This document shows positions 19,847-29,900 of a DNA stretch of 54,500 nt, in pieces; position 1 is the first letter of the stretch; each line of letters begins with the position of its first letter. The notes below the pieces were generated by a model. It saw only the letters and a list, made by a program, of their open reading frames with translations, did not search any database and was not told the origin of the DNA. The DNA comes from Zygnema cylindricum (taxonomy: Eukaryota > Streptophyta > Zygnematophyceae > Zygnematales > Zygnemataceae): assembly GCA_037447655.1 (NCBI GenBank), contig JBBHKE010000323.1, forward strand, positions 507,484-561,983, given 5' to 3'. Made by a program: the position numbers and the translations under genes.

Positions 19847-20870
19847 AGCGGTGGCGATGTCCGGACAGGTGAAATTCATTGCATAGATGAGTGCTCCTAT
19901 TCCTTCACGCTATGAAGCCTCAACGGGCTCATCCCCAATTTTGAGTTCTTCGATAAATTTTTCCCCTTGCTCCAAAGGTGAGGAGATGCCGTTTGCATTT
20001 TAAAGTGGAAAATGTGGTAACAATCTCCCCTATGTATTTTCTTTGGCTGAGATAAATCACTCTGTTCTCTCTATCTCTAACCACTTCAATGCCAAATACA
20101 TATTTAAGCTCACCTAAATCTTTCATCTCAAAGGCTTGCGATAACATCTGTTTAACTTTTGCTATCTCCTATTTTGTTTTTGATAGTATCATCAAATTGT
20201 CTACATAGATTGCTATGATTATCTTGATTTTAGGGTGGTAATACACTGAGTGATATGATTAAATCTTTACAAATCCCTCTCCTTGCAGATATTTATCTAT
20301 CTTAATGTTCTTTAATTAAGGAGACTGCTTGAGGCTGTAAAGGGCCTTAGAAAGTTTGCAAACCTTATAGGGGTTCATCAGGTCCTCATACCCTTCCACT
20401 TTGGTCATGTAAAGTTCCTCCTTCAGTTCTCTGTGGAGGAAGGCTGTTTTTACATCCATCTGTTCAACTTCCAAGTCGAGGATGGCAACAATGGCAAGGA
20501 GTGCTCGAACTAAGGTAAATTTCACAACCGGTGTGAATGTCTCCTTGTAGTCTATGCCTCTTTCTGAGTGTACCCCTTAGCGGCCAGCCTTCTTTTGTAG
20601 CGCTCAATTGTTCCATCAACGTTTCTTTTTATTTTAAAATTTCACTTACTCGCAAGTGGCTTTCTCCCCTCTAGCAGATCTTCAAGTGTCCGTTTGCCAT
20701 TCTTGAGGATGGAGGCCATCTCTTCGTTTGCGGCAGCCTTCTAGTTGTCAAAATCTTTACCTGGAAGAGCACTTTTGAGAGTTGATGGTTCCTCAATCTG
20801 CGCCATCCTTGCAAACTGTTTCCTTTGAGCCTTTGATGTCTCCACCCACTCTCCAAACTTGTTTTGTGGG
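19847..20870 (-). pseudogene. reverse transcriptase of element C (C-terminally truncated)
   Basis: Minus frames show NEEMASILKNG (about 20700), then VEQMDVKTAFLHRELKEEL and YKVCKLSKALYSLKQSP (20316-20470), and FEMKDLGELKYVFGIEVV plus NRVIYLSQRKYIGEI (20000-20140). The YVDD region (about 20205) is out of frame and reads NLCRQFDDTI-like. The frame ends in GIGALIYAMNFTCPDIATA, where element C is cut off. Confidence 0.9.
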
Positions 20871-22080
20871 TTTCTGATTCGGCTTGGCCTGTCTTTTGGT
20901 TTTACATTTGAGTTATTTTTATTTTCCTTTTCCACCACTGCTTCTGTTGCTTTCTCAGTCTCGCCCCTTTTCTTTGGTGAGATGATCTCCTCTGCAGTTT
21001 CGATAGTCTCAGATTCTGACTCTTACAATTTTGTTTGCGCTTGTGCTTATACTTGCTTAGGGGTTTTTGGATATAGAGGAGAGTCATTTGGGTCCTCCTT
21101 TGAGTCAATGTCTCGTGGTGGAGTGTTCGATGGGTTAAGGGACATTGATTTCACCTATTTATCAAAGGTGAATGTTTCACCTCCTAGTTCACTCCCACTG
21201 CTGTTGAACTATAGCTTTTCGCCGAATCTTACATCTCCGCTGATGATGATTTTTTTAGTGCCGTTGTTTAGAAATCTGTATGCTTTGCTGTGCTTGTCAT
21301 ACCCCAAGAATGTCCCCTCAATTGCCTTCGGTGCCACTTTCATTCCTTTGTTTTTGTGGTTAAACATGTAGGCTCTGCTCCTGAATACTTTTAAATAGGA
21401 TAGGTTCGGTCTGAACTCGTGCCATTGCTCAAATAATGTGGAGTTGCTCAATGCTCAGGTGGGACATCAATTGCGCAGGTAAACGGCGTTGCTCATGGCT
21501 TCCCCTTAATACTACGGCTTAGTATTGTGGACCACCATCATGCTTCTTGTCACCTCGAGAAATGTACGGTTCATCCTCTCTGCGATGCCGTTGTGTTCGG
21601 GTGTTGCTGGTGCGGTTAAGCGGTGTTTGATTCCCTCAGCTGTGAGGAAATCCTTAAATTCATTTGAAAGGTACTCTCCACCCCTGTCACTTTGTAAGGA
21701 AGTGATTGATGTGCCATGTTTCTTCTCCACTGCTGCCTTTTATGCTTTAAAGTGAGTAAAACCTTCCCTTTTGTGAGTGAGTAAGAAAAAATGTGTCATC
21801 TTGGTGAAGTCAACAATGAATGTAACTATGTACTTTTTTCCGTTGCAGGATGGGACTTTCGCGGGTACCCACACGTCGGAGTGCACGACCTCGAGTGGTC
21901 AGCTAGCTCTTTGTGTACCTGCTTGTGGAAATGGGAGTCGATGGGACTTTCCCATCTCGCAGCCATGACATGGTTTCGGTGAGACCTTTATTGATGCAAG
22001 TGTGATTCCATGTGCTATGTTTCCTTTGATCATTTTTCTCATCCCTTTTGTGTGTAAGTGACCCAATCTGCTGTGTTACA
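20870..22080 (-). pseudogene. integrase and hinge of element C
   Basis: On the minus strand the GAG-pre-integrase/zinc part reads HSRLGHLHTKGM and CHGCEMGKSHRLPFP (22070-21930). The catalytic triad is visible: VHSDVW (about 21890), LQSDRGGEY (about 21680) and ATPEHNGIAE (about 21600). The target-joining end shows FEQWHEFRPNLSYLKVF (about 21400). A hinge of K/E/P-rich residues with PSRIRNPQNKFGEW follows at about 20850-20890. Stops interrupt near 21890, 21750 and 21510. Confidence 0.9.
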
Positions 22081-22615
22081 AAAATTCGTTAGATAAATTC
22101 TGAGTCTTTGTTTTGGTCAACTCCTTTTTGGTGATGTTTATCTTAGTGATTTTTGTGCCTGCAGTTGGTGATGACTTTGTCGTTTGAAGTGTTGATCTTA
22201 TTGTGAGAGCAATTGACTTCATTTTTGGGTTACACTTGAGAAGGTAAGTGCGGTCTGCCATCTGTTCTCCCTCTGCAATGATAAGCCCCTCACGCATTAG
22301 TTTGATCTTTCCTCCTTTTTTCCATAGTGGTATGATGCCGCTATCCTCTGCTTGAGGGATAGAATAACGGTTTCTCTTAAAATATGGGATATATAGGACT
22401 TTCTTTATTCTCCGAAATGTTAGTTTTCCTTCCACTAACGCCTCTATCTCTATGTCTCCAGATAGCGCTGCGAGTGTGAACTGATTGTCTCTCATGAAGA
22501 TTCGAGATGCGGTTGTTTGCTTCAAGTTTGTAAACCATTCGCGCATGTAACACATGTGTTCTGAAGCACCTATGTCGATCATCCAGTCATTGGAGCCGAT
22601 TGCGAGGGATGATGC
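22081..22615 (-). pseudogene. protease of element C
   Basis: The aspartic protease box reads WMIDIGASEHMC (about 22590-22555; Asp and Gly retained, S/T to I). It is followed by VLYIPYFKRNRYSI (about 22410-22370) and the strand-rich tail to EGEQMADRTYLLKC (about 22270-22230). It is open in one frame together with the end of gag (22076-22891). Confidence 0.88.
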
Positions 22616-23543
22616 CATCATCGCCTGTGAGCTCACTATCTCTTTCCTTTTCCCTTTCCCCCTTTTCAGTTTAGACTCATCTACCTTTCTATTTTTTTTG
22701 TCATGAGGGAATTTCCCCCTTTTCAGCTTAGACTCATCTACCTTTCTATTTTTTTTGTCATGAGGGAATTTCTTGCAAACAGAGATAAAGTGATCTGCTT
22801 TGTCATTGTAGAAACACTTTCTGTCATCTTTCTTATTGCGTTTTATGACTGCCCCTTCTGTCTTTGTTGTTGATTTTGCTCTCGGATGCAAATGCGGAGC
22901 CTTCAGAGTTCATATCGCGATTCGTCATGATTTTCGTGTTAAATTCATTTTTTAGGAGTGCTTCGACATCTTTGTTTCACTTCCATGTTGAGACTTCTTT
23001 CTGATTTAACCAAGTGTGTATGGGTTTGTACTCGATTGGGAGAGAAAGCATGAGAAGGGTGATTATGGTTTATGTGGGAAGGGTAAATCCAACGGCGTCG
23101 GCTTCGGCCAAGAGGTTGGCATAATGAGAGGTGTAAGCCTCCATAGATATGCCATCTTGATAGACAGTCGTTATGAGTGTCTTTCCAAGCTTGATTCTTT
23201 CTGTCATACCTGAGAGTTTGTGTGTCTCCTCTAGGGATTTCCAAATCTCTGCATAAGTTTTGAGTTATGTCACATTTCTCAGGCTATCTGCCAACCCGCG
23301 AATCAAGCAATTGTTGGCTCGAATCTCCAGCATGTCTTAGTCTTTCATCTCTTTTATCTCATCTGCTTTCACACTGTTTGCATCTGCAGGAATCGGACGC
23401 GTCTCTGCTCGAGTAACAATTCCCAAGCATTTCCTCTCCTCAAGGGCCGCCTCGGCCCAACACCTCCACAATTGATAATTAGATCGTTCGAACTTATCAA
23501 TGGCGCCAAGCGGGCCCATGACATGTTGACCTTGATATGACAT
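22615..23543 (-). pseudogene. gag of element C, starting in the LTR/PBS
   Basis: The minus frame opens at ATG 23543 inside the LTR (MSYQGQHVMGP), passes the PBS ATG (23519) and continues GAIDKFERSNYQLWRCWAEA to 23337. Gag helices go on in other frames (EIWKSLEETHKLSGMTERIK, about 23250-23190). The knuckle reads CFYNDKADHFISVC, where the second Cys of CCHC is Asn. A 57-bp in-frame tandem duplication (about 22660-22775) repeats FPHDKKNRKVDESKLKRGK, doubling a basic RNA-binding stretch. Confidence 0.87.
23512..23522 (-). promoter_or_regulatory. primer-binding site of element C, half-tRNA-iMet type
   Basis: The minus strand reads GTCATGGGCCC, two bases after the LTR end. It is 10 of 11 identical to GTTATGGGCCC, the complement of the initiator tRNA anticodon loop. 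The ATG (23519-23517) is in frame with gag. Confidence 0.72.
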
Positions 23544-24030
23544 TTCGGGTAACTAGGAAGATTCCTAGGACCAAGTGCACGTAATCTTGTTAGTGCACGT
23601 AATTATATTATCAAGATTCGCAGAAGCGACGAACTCAATAGATCATGAAGGTAGAAAAAGATAGAAGTTTTGATTAGAAGAGTAATGGCATTCACATGTA
23701 GCAAGACAGAGAATAGATAGCCGTTCAGAAAGTAGATTCTATTATAATAGAGGGAATACATTTGTAACAAAGGGACAATGTTCGTATCAAACTGATTATG
23801 AATGCTGAAAGCTGCTAAGCCTATTTTGTAAGTGAATGATAATATCTGCCGTCTTGTTCTACTCTATTTATTCTAAAGCAAACAAAGAGAGCTAAGTGGT
23901 GGTCGAATGACTGGATGCCACGTGTACTAGCCTACGAACAATAATGCATCATGAAAACGTCTTCTCCTCTGTCTAGTACTTGATTTAATGTTTCTGCAGA
24001 AAAATCGGTAATGTTGTTGTGATGATACAA
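23524..24030 (-). repeat. 5' LTR of element C (right limit tentative)
   Basis: On the minus strand it is TGTATCATCACAACAAC...GGTCAACA, about 507 bp. A TATA-like AATAAATAGAG lies near 23865-23875 on that strand. The 3' copy is missing, so the outer edge (24030) rests only on a TG start and cannot be confirmed by a second LTR or a target duplication. Confidence 0.55.
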
Positions 24031-25480
24031 TTTCGTTGTACTAATGAAATTGTACGAATCACTGCACGAAATAATCGCTTAGAATTGCACTTAAAACAAA
24101 AGTTTCAGTTAGCAGGTTTAGGAAAAGGGCGAATGGTGGACCTTTCAAGATCGAATTTGATTTTAGGTGTTAAAGGGAAAAATGGGACTTACTCCTTTGT
24201 CACAGGAGTTTAATGAATTTATTTTCTAGGGAACAACTTGATCATGTTGGGAAAGTCAATGGAGAGCCTATTTTTGCTTATTATGATATATGACTGCGAA
24301 TTTCCCGTAATGAGAGGGGGATTTCTAGCATTTGCATTGTGTGAATCGATGTATCGACTAAGTGTTCTTGTGTGTGGTTCGGTTCGGTAAATGGTTTAGT
24401 TTCGGTGAATTATGTCTTAGCATTCTTGTACTATGTTTGTCTCTTGGTATATTTGTGAGTGACTTTCTCGTGCGTCTTTGGAGAAAGTTAAGCTAGGCTG
24501 GCCTTGCGATAGTTGTACATTTATTGGTAAGAGAAGCTTTTTGAGTGTAAGAGGACAAGAACTTAGTAAGAGGGAGAGTAAAAAAAGTTTTAGCATAATG
24601 TATGCGTATTTGGCTGAGGCACTATGGTGATGTGTTATGAGATATCTGCTGTAAGCTGTGAGTTTGTAATTGCTTCCCCCTTCTATGTGTGTGGTTGTTG
24701 CCCACGCCCGTGTGAGAATGATCTTATCATATTTCACGATTTTTTTCACTTTATCACAAACAATTTTATTTTTTTCAAAATGTAGATTTGTTATCTAGTT
24801 CATATTTGGAAAAGAAGAACCGAAGAGACAGAAAATCGAAAGTTTCAATTCGCACTTAGTCAATAAGGTACAGGAACTGATGATTCTTAATTTACATTTA
24901 TGCCACAATCAATGAGCTATTAGACTGCATTGAAAATCCGAAAAAACCCTTAAGATGTTAAGAAGCTAATTTTTTTTTTAAAGCGATGTTCCATGGTTAT
25001 GGAAAGAAAACATTCAATAACATATCCAATGTCGTTACTTTTGTTAGCAAACGTTTTTGTTCGTCCATATTATTGAATCAAAGACACATCTATAGCTTAA
25101 AGACAAAATGGTTAGTATAGTGACCATTGTAGCTAAAGGTCTCAAGCTCGAGCCTTGGCCAACTAAATTTTCACAAGTTTTTTTTTTTAGGGCTTTTCAT
25201 GTCTTTTTTAAGGGTTTTTAAACTTTTATTATGGTTTTTTACGCTTTTTACAGCCAAAACTCAAGTGCGAATCATGCGAAGCGCTTAATTTTGTTAAATA
25301 CTACTAACATATGAAATGTAAATGGGTAACTTATTTATTGGAAAATAAACACAGGAATCTTAGTCATGATTATTTTTTTGTTATTTAAATAATCATGCAT
25401 CCACAATAAAAAGGGACATGAAAAATGGAACACATTCCTTTTTTTCAAAGATTTCATGAGGGTTTTTTTTTTCAACTCAG
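24031..25480. other. no gene recognised
   Basis: AT-rich DNA. An open frame at 24019-24213 (+) gives 64 residues containing KFQLAGLGKGRMVDLSRSN, which I do not recognise; its ATG lies in the putative LTR of C. The rest has no coherent frame. Confidence 0.4.
25094..25166 (+). other. tRNA-like sequence (SINE or decayed tRNA)
   Basis: A TGGTTAGTATAGTG A-box-like block (25109) and an AAGCTCGAGCC B-box-like block (about 25145-25155) sit at tRNA spacing. No acceptor stem could be closed. It is probably a tRNA-derived SINE head or dead tRNA. Confidence 0.35.
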
Positions 25481-25889
25481 GAAATATTTTTTTTTTAGTT
25501 TTTGTTGTCGTGAAAGGAAAAAACAAATAAAAGAAAATGAAAAATTTGAAAATTAATAAACTAGAAAAAACATCCACATTGTGGAAAAAAAAGTGAAAAA
25601 AAAAAAAAAAAACCTTGGAAATAATATATATAAAAAAAATATAAAAAAAAATTGCAAAAAAAAGAAAAAAATAACAATTGAAAGAAAAAAAAAATGGAAC
25701 TTAAAAACTTACGAGCGAAAGTTCCTTCATATAAACGCACATTTTAAATTTCTATTTCTCTTTCTTTCTTTTCTCTCCTCTCCCTCTCTTGTTCCTCTTG
25801 GTCCCTTTTTCCTCTCCCTCTCTTCCTCTCTTTATTCTTCTGCCCTATTTTTTCCCTCTCTCATTTTTCCTCTTCCTCTCTATTTCTCT
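25480..25889. repeat. low-complexity A-rich then CT-rich stretch
   Basis: Poly-A and AAAAAG runs (25585-25700) are followed by about 150 bp of CTTTCT/CCTCTC simple sequence (25750-25889). Open frames here are composition artefacts. It abuts the broken 5' side of the helicase fragment. Confidence 0.8.
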
Positions 25890-26918
25890 CTCATTCAATG
25901 CACCTTTCCAAACGTAACAACGGAATACATTGGCGATGGATACTTCTCAGATCGTGCTATACTATCTCCTTGCAATGTAGATGTTAACATCGTCAACGAC
26001 TTGGTGATGAGGAAAATACCAGAACAAGAGCATGAATACATTTTTGTAGACCCGGTGGAGATCAAAGAACCTGATCAACAATTACTGTTGCCACAAGAAT
26101 TCCTCAACTCCTTAACAATCAGTGGCATCCCACCGCACAACCTCAAACTAAAAACAGGTCGATCAATTATTCTCATAACCTCATTTATCATACAATCATT
26201 TAAGTCCCTAAATATCAATATGAAAATTTATATAATCCATTACCCACAATCCATAATGCCTATGATTAAACCAAAATTAACTTGAATATCATTATATATT
26301 AAATACACATTCTTTAATATAAATCAAATTAATGCAAGTTCACATGGTTATTTATCTGTTTAAACAATATGCACATAAATACAAACAACAATCTGTAATT
26401 TCAATAATTTAAATCATGTTAACAAAAAACATATAATCTGATATTGAATACATATTAATTAACATTTATCAATGTGAAACAGGTACACCTATCATTCTAC
26501 TGCGTAATATCAACGGTGAAAAAGAACTTTGTAATGGAACCAAACTTCGAGTGGTGGGTCTTTCCAAAAACTGCATTCACGCAAAAATACTCACTGGTGT
26601 AGCACGAAACACCGAAATTTTCATTCCGTGTATACCAATGATCAGCAACGAAAAAACTTTGCTATTCCAAATCAAACGGCGACAATTTCCAGTACAAGTA
26701 GGATTTGCTATGACAATCAACAAAGCCAAGGACAATCAATACACCACTTGGGTTTGTATTTGCCCCAACCAGTGTTTGCACATGGACAACTATATGTGGC
26801 GTTGTCGCGATTCACTTCACGCGCCAATATAAAAGTGTTGATTGAAGAACCGATACTTGAGGATGAAAACGGAATGTTTACCAAGAATGTTGTTTACAAA
26901 AATGTTATTAATGCATAG
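25890..26918 (+). pseudogene. Helitron Pif1-like helicase, C-terminal exons
   Basis: C-terminal part of the Rep/helicase of a Helitron, which unwinds DNA in rolling-circle transposition. Exon A (25890-26157) reads FPNV, DRAILSPCNVDVNIVNDLV, LPQEFLNSLTISGIPPHNL and LKLKTG. An intron of 325 bp (26158-26482, GT...AG) splits a Gly codon. Exon B (26483-26918) resumes with [37 protein letters not shown] (motif V), [19 protein letters not shown] (motif VI) and IKVLIEEP. A single extra base near 26725 shifts the frame between motifs V and VI. The Rep domain and Walker A are missing. Confidence 0.88.
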
Positions 26919-27473
26919 TGCTCATTAGATGAATTATAAGTGACACAAGTAGACAAATGATATGCTAAGGTTATGATTTCAAAAACATATTGTGTAACAA
27001 AACACACCAACATGAGAGCTGTAGCTAAAAATAAACATTTGATTTTTGACAGTTACACATAGATATAGGCGGAGAATGGTTAGTTAAGTATACTTAGTCA
27101 CTTGAAATTGCTAGAGCCACACACCATTGAACGTTATTGCAAAGGTGACACTTAGTCATCAATAAACCCATTTAATCTCAACTACAATATTCATGTTGTG
27201 AAGAAGACTAAATATGATTATAAACTTTAAAACATGTTTGTTTGCACAGAATGACATCTTACATGGGACATTCTCTAGGTTTAAAATTGTTTATATTTGT
27301 GTTGTAAATCAAAACACCCTATAGTTGTTATTCCCACATATGATTTACATTTGTATAGTTCATAAAAAAACCCACCTGAAGTTGTTCCCAAACATATAGA
27401 GTACAAAAACTCTAAACAACCTTAAATACACACAACACGAACTTTGCCCGTGTAACGGGCATTGATTTACTAG
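25890..27473 (+). mobile_element. Helitron, 3' part with terminus
   Basis: The 3' end shows a hairpin GCCCGT-gta-ACGGGC (27446-27460), 9 bp, then CTAG (27470-27473) followed by T, as expected for Helitrons (CTRR end, insertion between A and T). The helicase fragment lies 550 bp upstream on the same strand. The 5' TC end was not found, so the element may begin anywhere left of 25890 or be truncated there. Confidence 0.8.
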
Positions 27474-27474
27474 T

Positions 27475-28216
27475 ACCACCAAATAATGTAATTGGTGGCT
27501 AACAAAACGGAATTTTTTTCTTTGATTTTTTTTTTTTTTTGACACTTTTGGCTCACTTTTGGAAATGAACAATATTAAAAAAAAAAAAAAAACGTCCCAA
27601 ATACCTATATACACACAAGTACCCATATATTAAAGTTTTGAAAGAAAGAAAACGTAGTTTTATCCTTCAGAAAAGGTTTAAGCAAGGGAGTTAAAACGTT
27701 CAAACTCGAAGTGCTTTTTCCGGGTACCGAGTCAAACACACCACTAATTAGGGATTACTTAAATACCGTTTCCGCAAAACAAACTAATTTAATTCTTACT
27801 TTTCTCCGTTGTACTAGCCGTACTCCTACCTTAATGACGCCGTTAAGCGAATCGCGCCAAAGGGTACTAATGACCGTACAGGATCCACTGGCAAGCTTGA
27901 AATAAACGCTTTACCTTACAAATGGTCGGCGCGTCAAGGCTCGTTTCGAGAAAAATAAGGACCAGCACGTGACGTCATCGTCTGTTAGCTCAACGCTATT
28001 TAATGCTAAAAAACAAAACGTACTATGAGTGTTTAACGGACAAATAAATTGCAAACAGAATAAAAGTCAAAGTACGGATTTAAATTGCCGGCCATAATCT
28101 ATTCCTCATTTCCCCTTCTCAAAATTTGTAAAACCCATTTAAGGCATACACTCAAAATAAATTTGTTTGACTTTATCAATCGTATCTCATTCACCGTATC
28201 TGTACGACTCACACTT
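27475..28216. other. no gene recognised
   Basis: AT-rich with poly-T and poly-A runs at 27520-27595. The ORF at 27711-27905 has no recognisable content. Confidence 0.5.
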
Positions 28217-28431
28217 CACCGTGAATCGTTATTAGCGTAATGAACTCTATTTAAAATACCATTTTTTTTTCAAATTATTAAATAGAATTATCCATACTAT
28301 TTAAAAAAAACCCTTATTCCTAATTAGAGTAGACGATTTCTTTGAAAATTTATAAATTTCCAATTAGCATTAATAACGGTAATTATTCCTGTACGCTAAA
28401 AAAACTTCTACGCTAATAACGATTCAAGGTG
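28217..28431. mobile_element. MITE copy 1 (TA target, CACCGTGAATCG ends)
   Basis: 215 bp with terminal inverted repeats CACCGTGAATCGTTATTAGC and its complement at the right end (one mismatch, CAAGGTG). The right flank is TA and the left is TT, a decayed TA duplication. About 85% similar by eye to copy 2 at 28761-28973. No coding capacity. TA target and length fit a Tc1/mariner/pogo-type MITE. Confidence 0.85.
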
Positions 28432-28760
28432 TACTGTACTGGGATTCGGGCGGTTACGTTTTCTGGATTATTGACATATTGTAACCGCGAATATCCATTT
28501 TTAGGAACCTAGGCGCGATCCGTTTGTTTACATTCCACTAATTTTCGCACGTGTTAACACTTCGCACGCATGAAAGCAGCTCACGCCGTAAAGACATTAT
28601 TGACGCTAAAAAACCGCTCCATTTCTTTTGTCGCTTTTCGATCGAGAAAAGGACACCGCCAGAGAGCTCATTACCGTTCATTTATTTCCGCTTCATTTTG
28701 TCGGTCCAATGTAAAAGCAAAATTTTTAGCTCTAAAAGTTGAGGCGTAACTGATTCGGTA
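28432..28760. other. spacer between the two MITEs
   Basis: 330 bp without recognisable gene content. The ORF at 28551-28742 has no known motif. Confidence 0.5.
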
Positions 28761-28973
28761 CACCGTGAATCGTATTAGCGTAATGAACGCTATTTAAGGC
28801 ACCTTTTTTTTTCAAATTTTCAAATAAAATTATCCATACTATTTAAAAAAAAACCTATTTCCTAAGGAGAGGAAACGATTTCTCTGAAAATTTCCAAATT
28901 CCCAATTAGCATTAATAACGGTAATTTTTCCTATACGCTAAAAAAACTTTTATGCTAATAACGATTCACGGTG
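28761..28973. mobile_element. MITE copy 2 (TA target, CACCGTGAATCG ends)
   Basis: 213 bp with near-perfect 24-bp inverted ends beginning CACCGTGAATCG and ending CGATTCACGGTG, flanked by TA on both sides (28759-28760, 28974-28975). It lies 125 bp left of the duplicated LRR-gene promoter segment. Internal sub-repeat 'attagcattaataacgg' matches copy 1. Confidence 0.9.
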
Positions 28974-29097
28974 TAGCGAGCAATTCTCCCACAAGAGAAG
29001 CATTTTGACCAATAAAATTATGGTACTCTAGCATCATCACATACGACAAATCGCAATGGACATTTGCCATAGGAGTTACATTACGGTAGATATTAAT

Positions 29098-29900
29098 TGC
29101 AAAAAGACAAAAAAAAATTACACCACCGGTACAACTGCCCACGGCGTCGCCTCCAGTTTGACCGACGTCCCGACAAACAGTGTGTACGGACGTCATACAA
29201 ACCGACGAATTCAACCGGACTTTCTTAAAAACCGACAAGTAGAATTGAACGGTTCTATGTGAATCGTACAAAAATACGGTACGGAAGATCGCCTGATTCT
29301 TTCCTCATACGACTTTTGAAATTTTGTTGAACAAAAGAAAACAGTTTTCTAAAAGCAAAGCCTCTATTGAAACCTTCGTCGGTGAAAGAAGCTGCCACGT
29401 GTCTTTTTTTAATAAAACCTTCTGACGTGGCAAGTGTGCAGCCATGGCGGCCAACAGGGCCATAATAATCATGTTTTTCGTTTTCCACGTGGCACTCACA
29501 CGTGCGCAGACCATGGATCCACTAGACAGTAAGTTCCACTCATCTCTCCTCACCCTTCAGCACCGGCTCAGTCTCTGTGTCTGCCTTCACACGTGCGAAG
29601 CATCGCTCTGATTCGCTCCCGTGCTGCTGCAGGAGCGGCGCTCGTGGCGGTGAGGGGAGCCATAGAGAACAAGGAGAAGTTTCCCGCGATCCAATGCGGT
29701 GAAAATTTCAAATGCAACACTTCCGGCGGCGTGTACGAAATGTGAGTCATTAGCGCTGCGTGCACTCTTTGCTGCGAAAAACGCGCACTAAATTCTGTGC
29801 TAGAAATCGCACTAAATTTTTCCTTTGGCTGGCTGGACTTTCTGCTGCGATGCGCTTTTCAGGGGGAGGCTTAGGGTGCGTCTCTGTGTGCTTAAGTAAG
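29098..29900 (+). repeat. segmental duplication, copy 1 (LRR gene 5' module)
   Basis: Homologous to 37590-38790 in the same orientation. It covers promoter-side DNA (CAAAAAGACAAAAAA, ACACCACCG, GTCGCCTCCA), exon 1, intron 1, exon 2 and the start of intron 2. The second copy has an extra internal tandem duplication. Confidence 0.88.
29444..29741 (+). CDS. LRR protein, exons 1-2 (signal peptide and N-cap)
   Basis: Exon 1 (29444-29528) codes a signal peptide: MAANRAIIIMFFVFHVAL, then TRAQ with a likely cut after TRA. It ends DPLD plus one base, before donor GTAAGT. Intron 1 is 104 bp and ends CTGCTGCAG. Exon 2 (29633-29741) codes RAALVAVRGAIENKEKF, then an N-cap with two Cys (IQCGENFKCNTSGG) and VYE, ending in phase 2 before GTGAGT. 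This is the LRRNT layout of plant LRR receptor proteins, which act at the cell surface. The phase and the sequence after VYE fit the LRR exon at 53556. No LRR exon follows nearby, so it is a stranded 5' end. Both exons are free of stops. Confidence 0.7.

Larger units (their letters stand above)
19847..24030 (-). mobile_element. Ty1/copia element C, 3'-truncated, minus strand
   Basis: Copia relic read right to left: 5' LTR (23524-24030), PBS, gag, protease, integrase and RT, ending inside the connection domain (GALIYAMNFTCPDIATA) at about 19847. RNase H and the 3' LTR are missing. The integrase triad and protease Asp are still readable, so decay is milder than in A and B, but frames are broken repeatedly. 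It is a lineage separate from A/D and B. Confidence 0.93.

Noticed and set aside
24019-24213. 64-codon ORF right of element C as a host exon
   Set aside because: No recognisable family, no splice context, and its start overlaps the putative LTR edge.
25581-25889. N-terminal part of the 234-codon ORF (Lys-rich then Ser/Leu/Pro-rich)
   Set aside because: Poly-A and CT simple sequence translated by chance; only the part from 25890 matches helicase.
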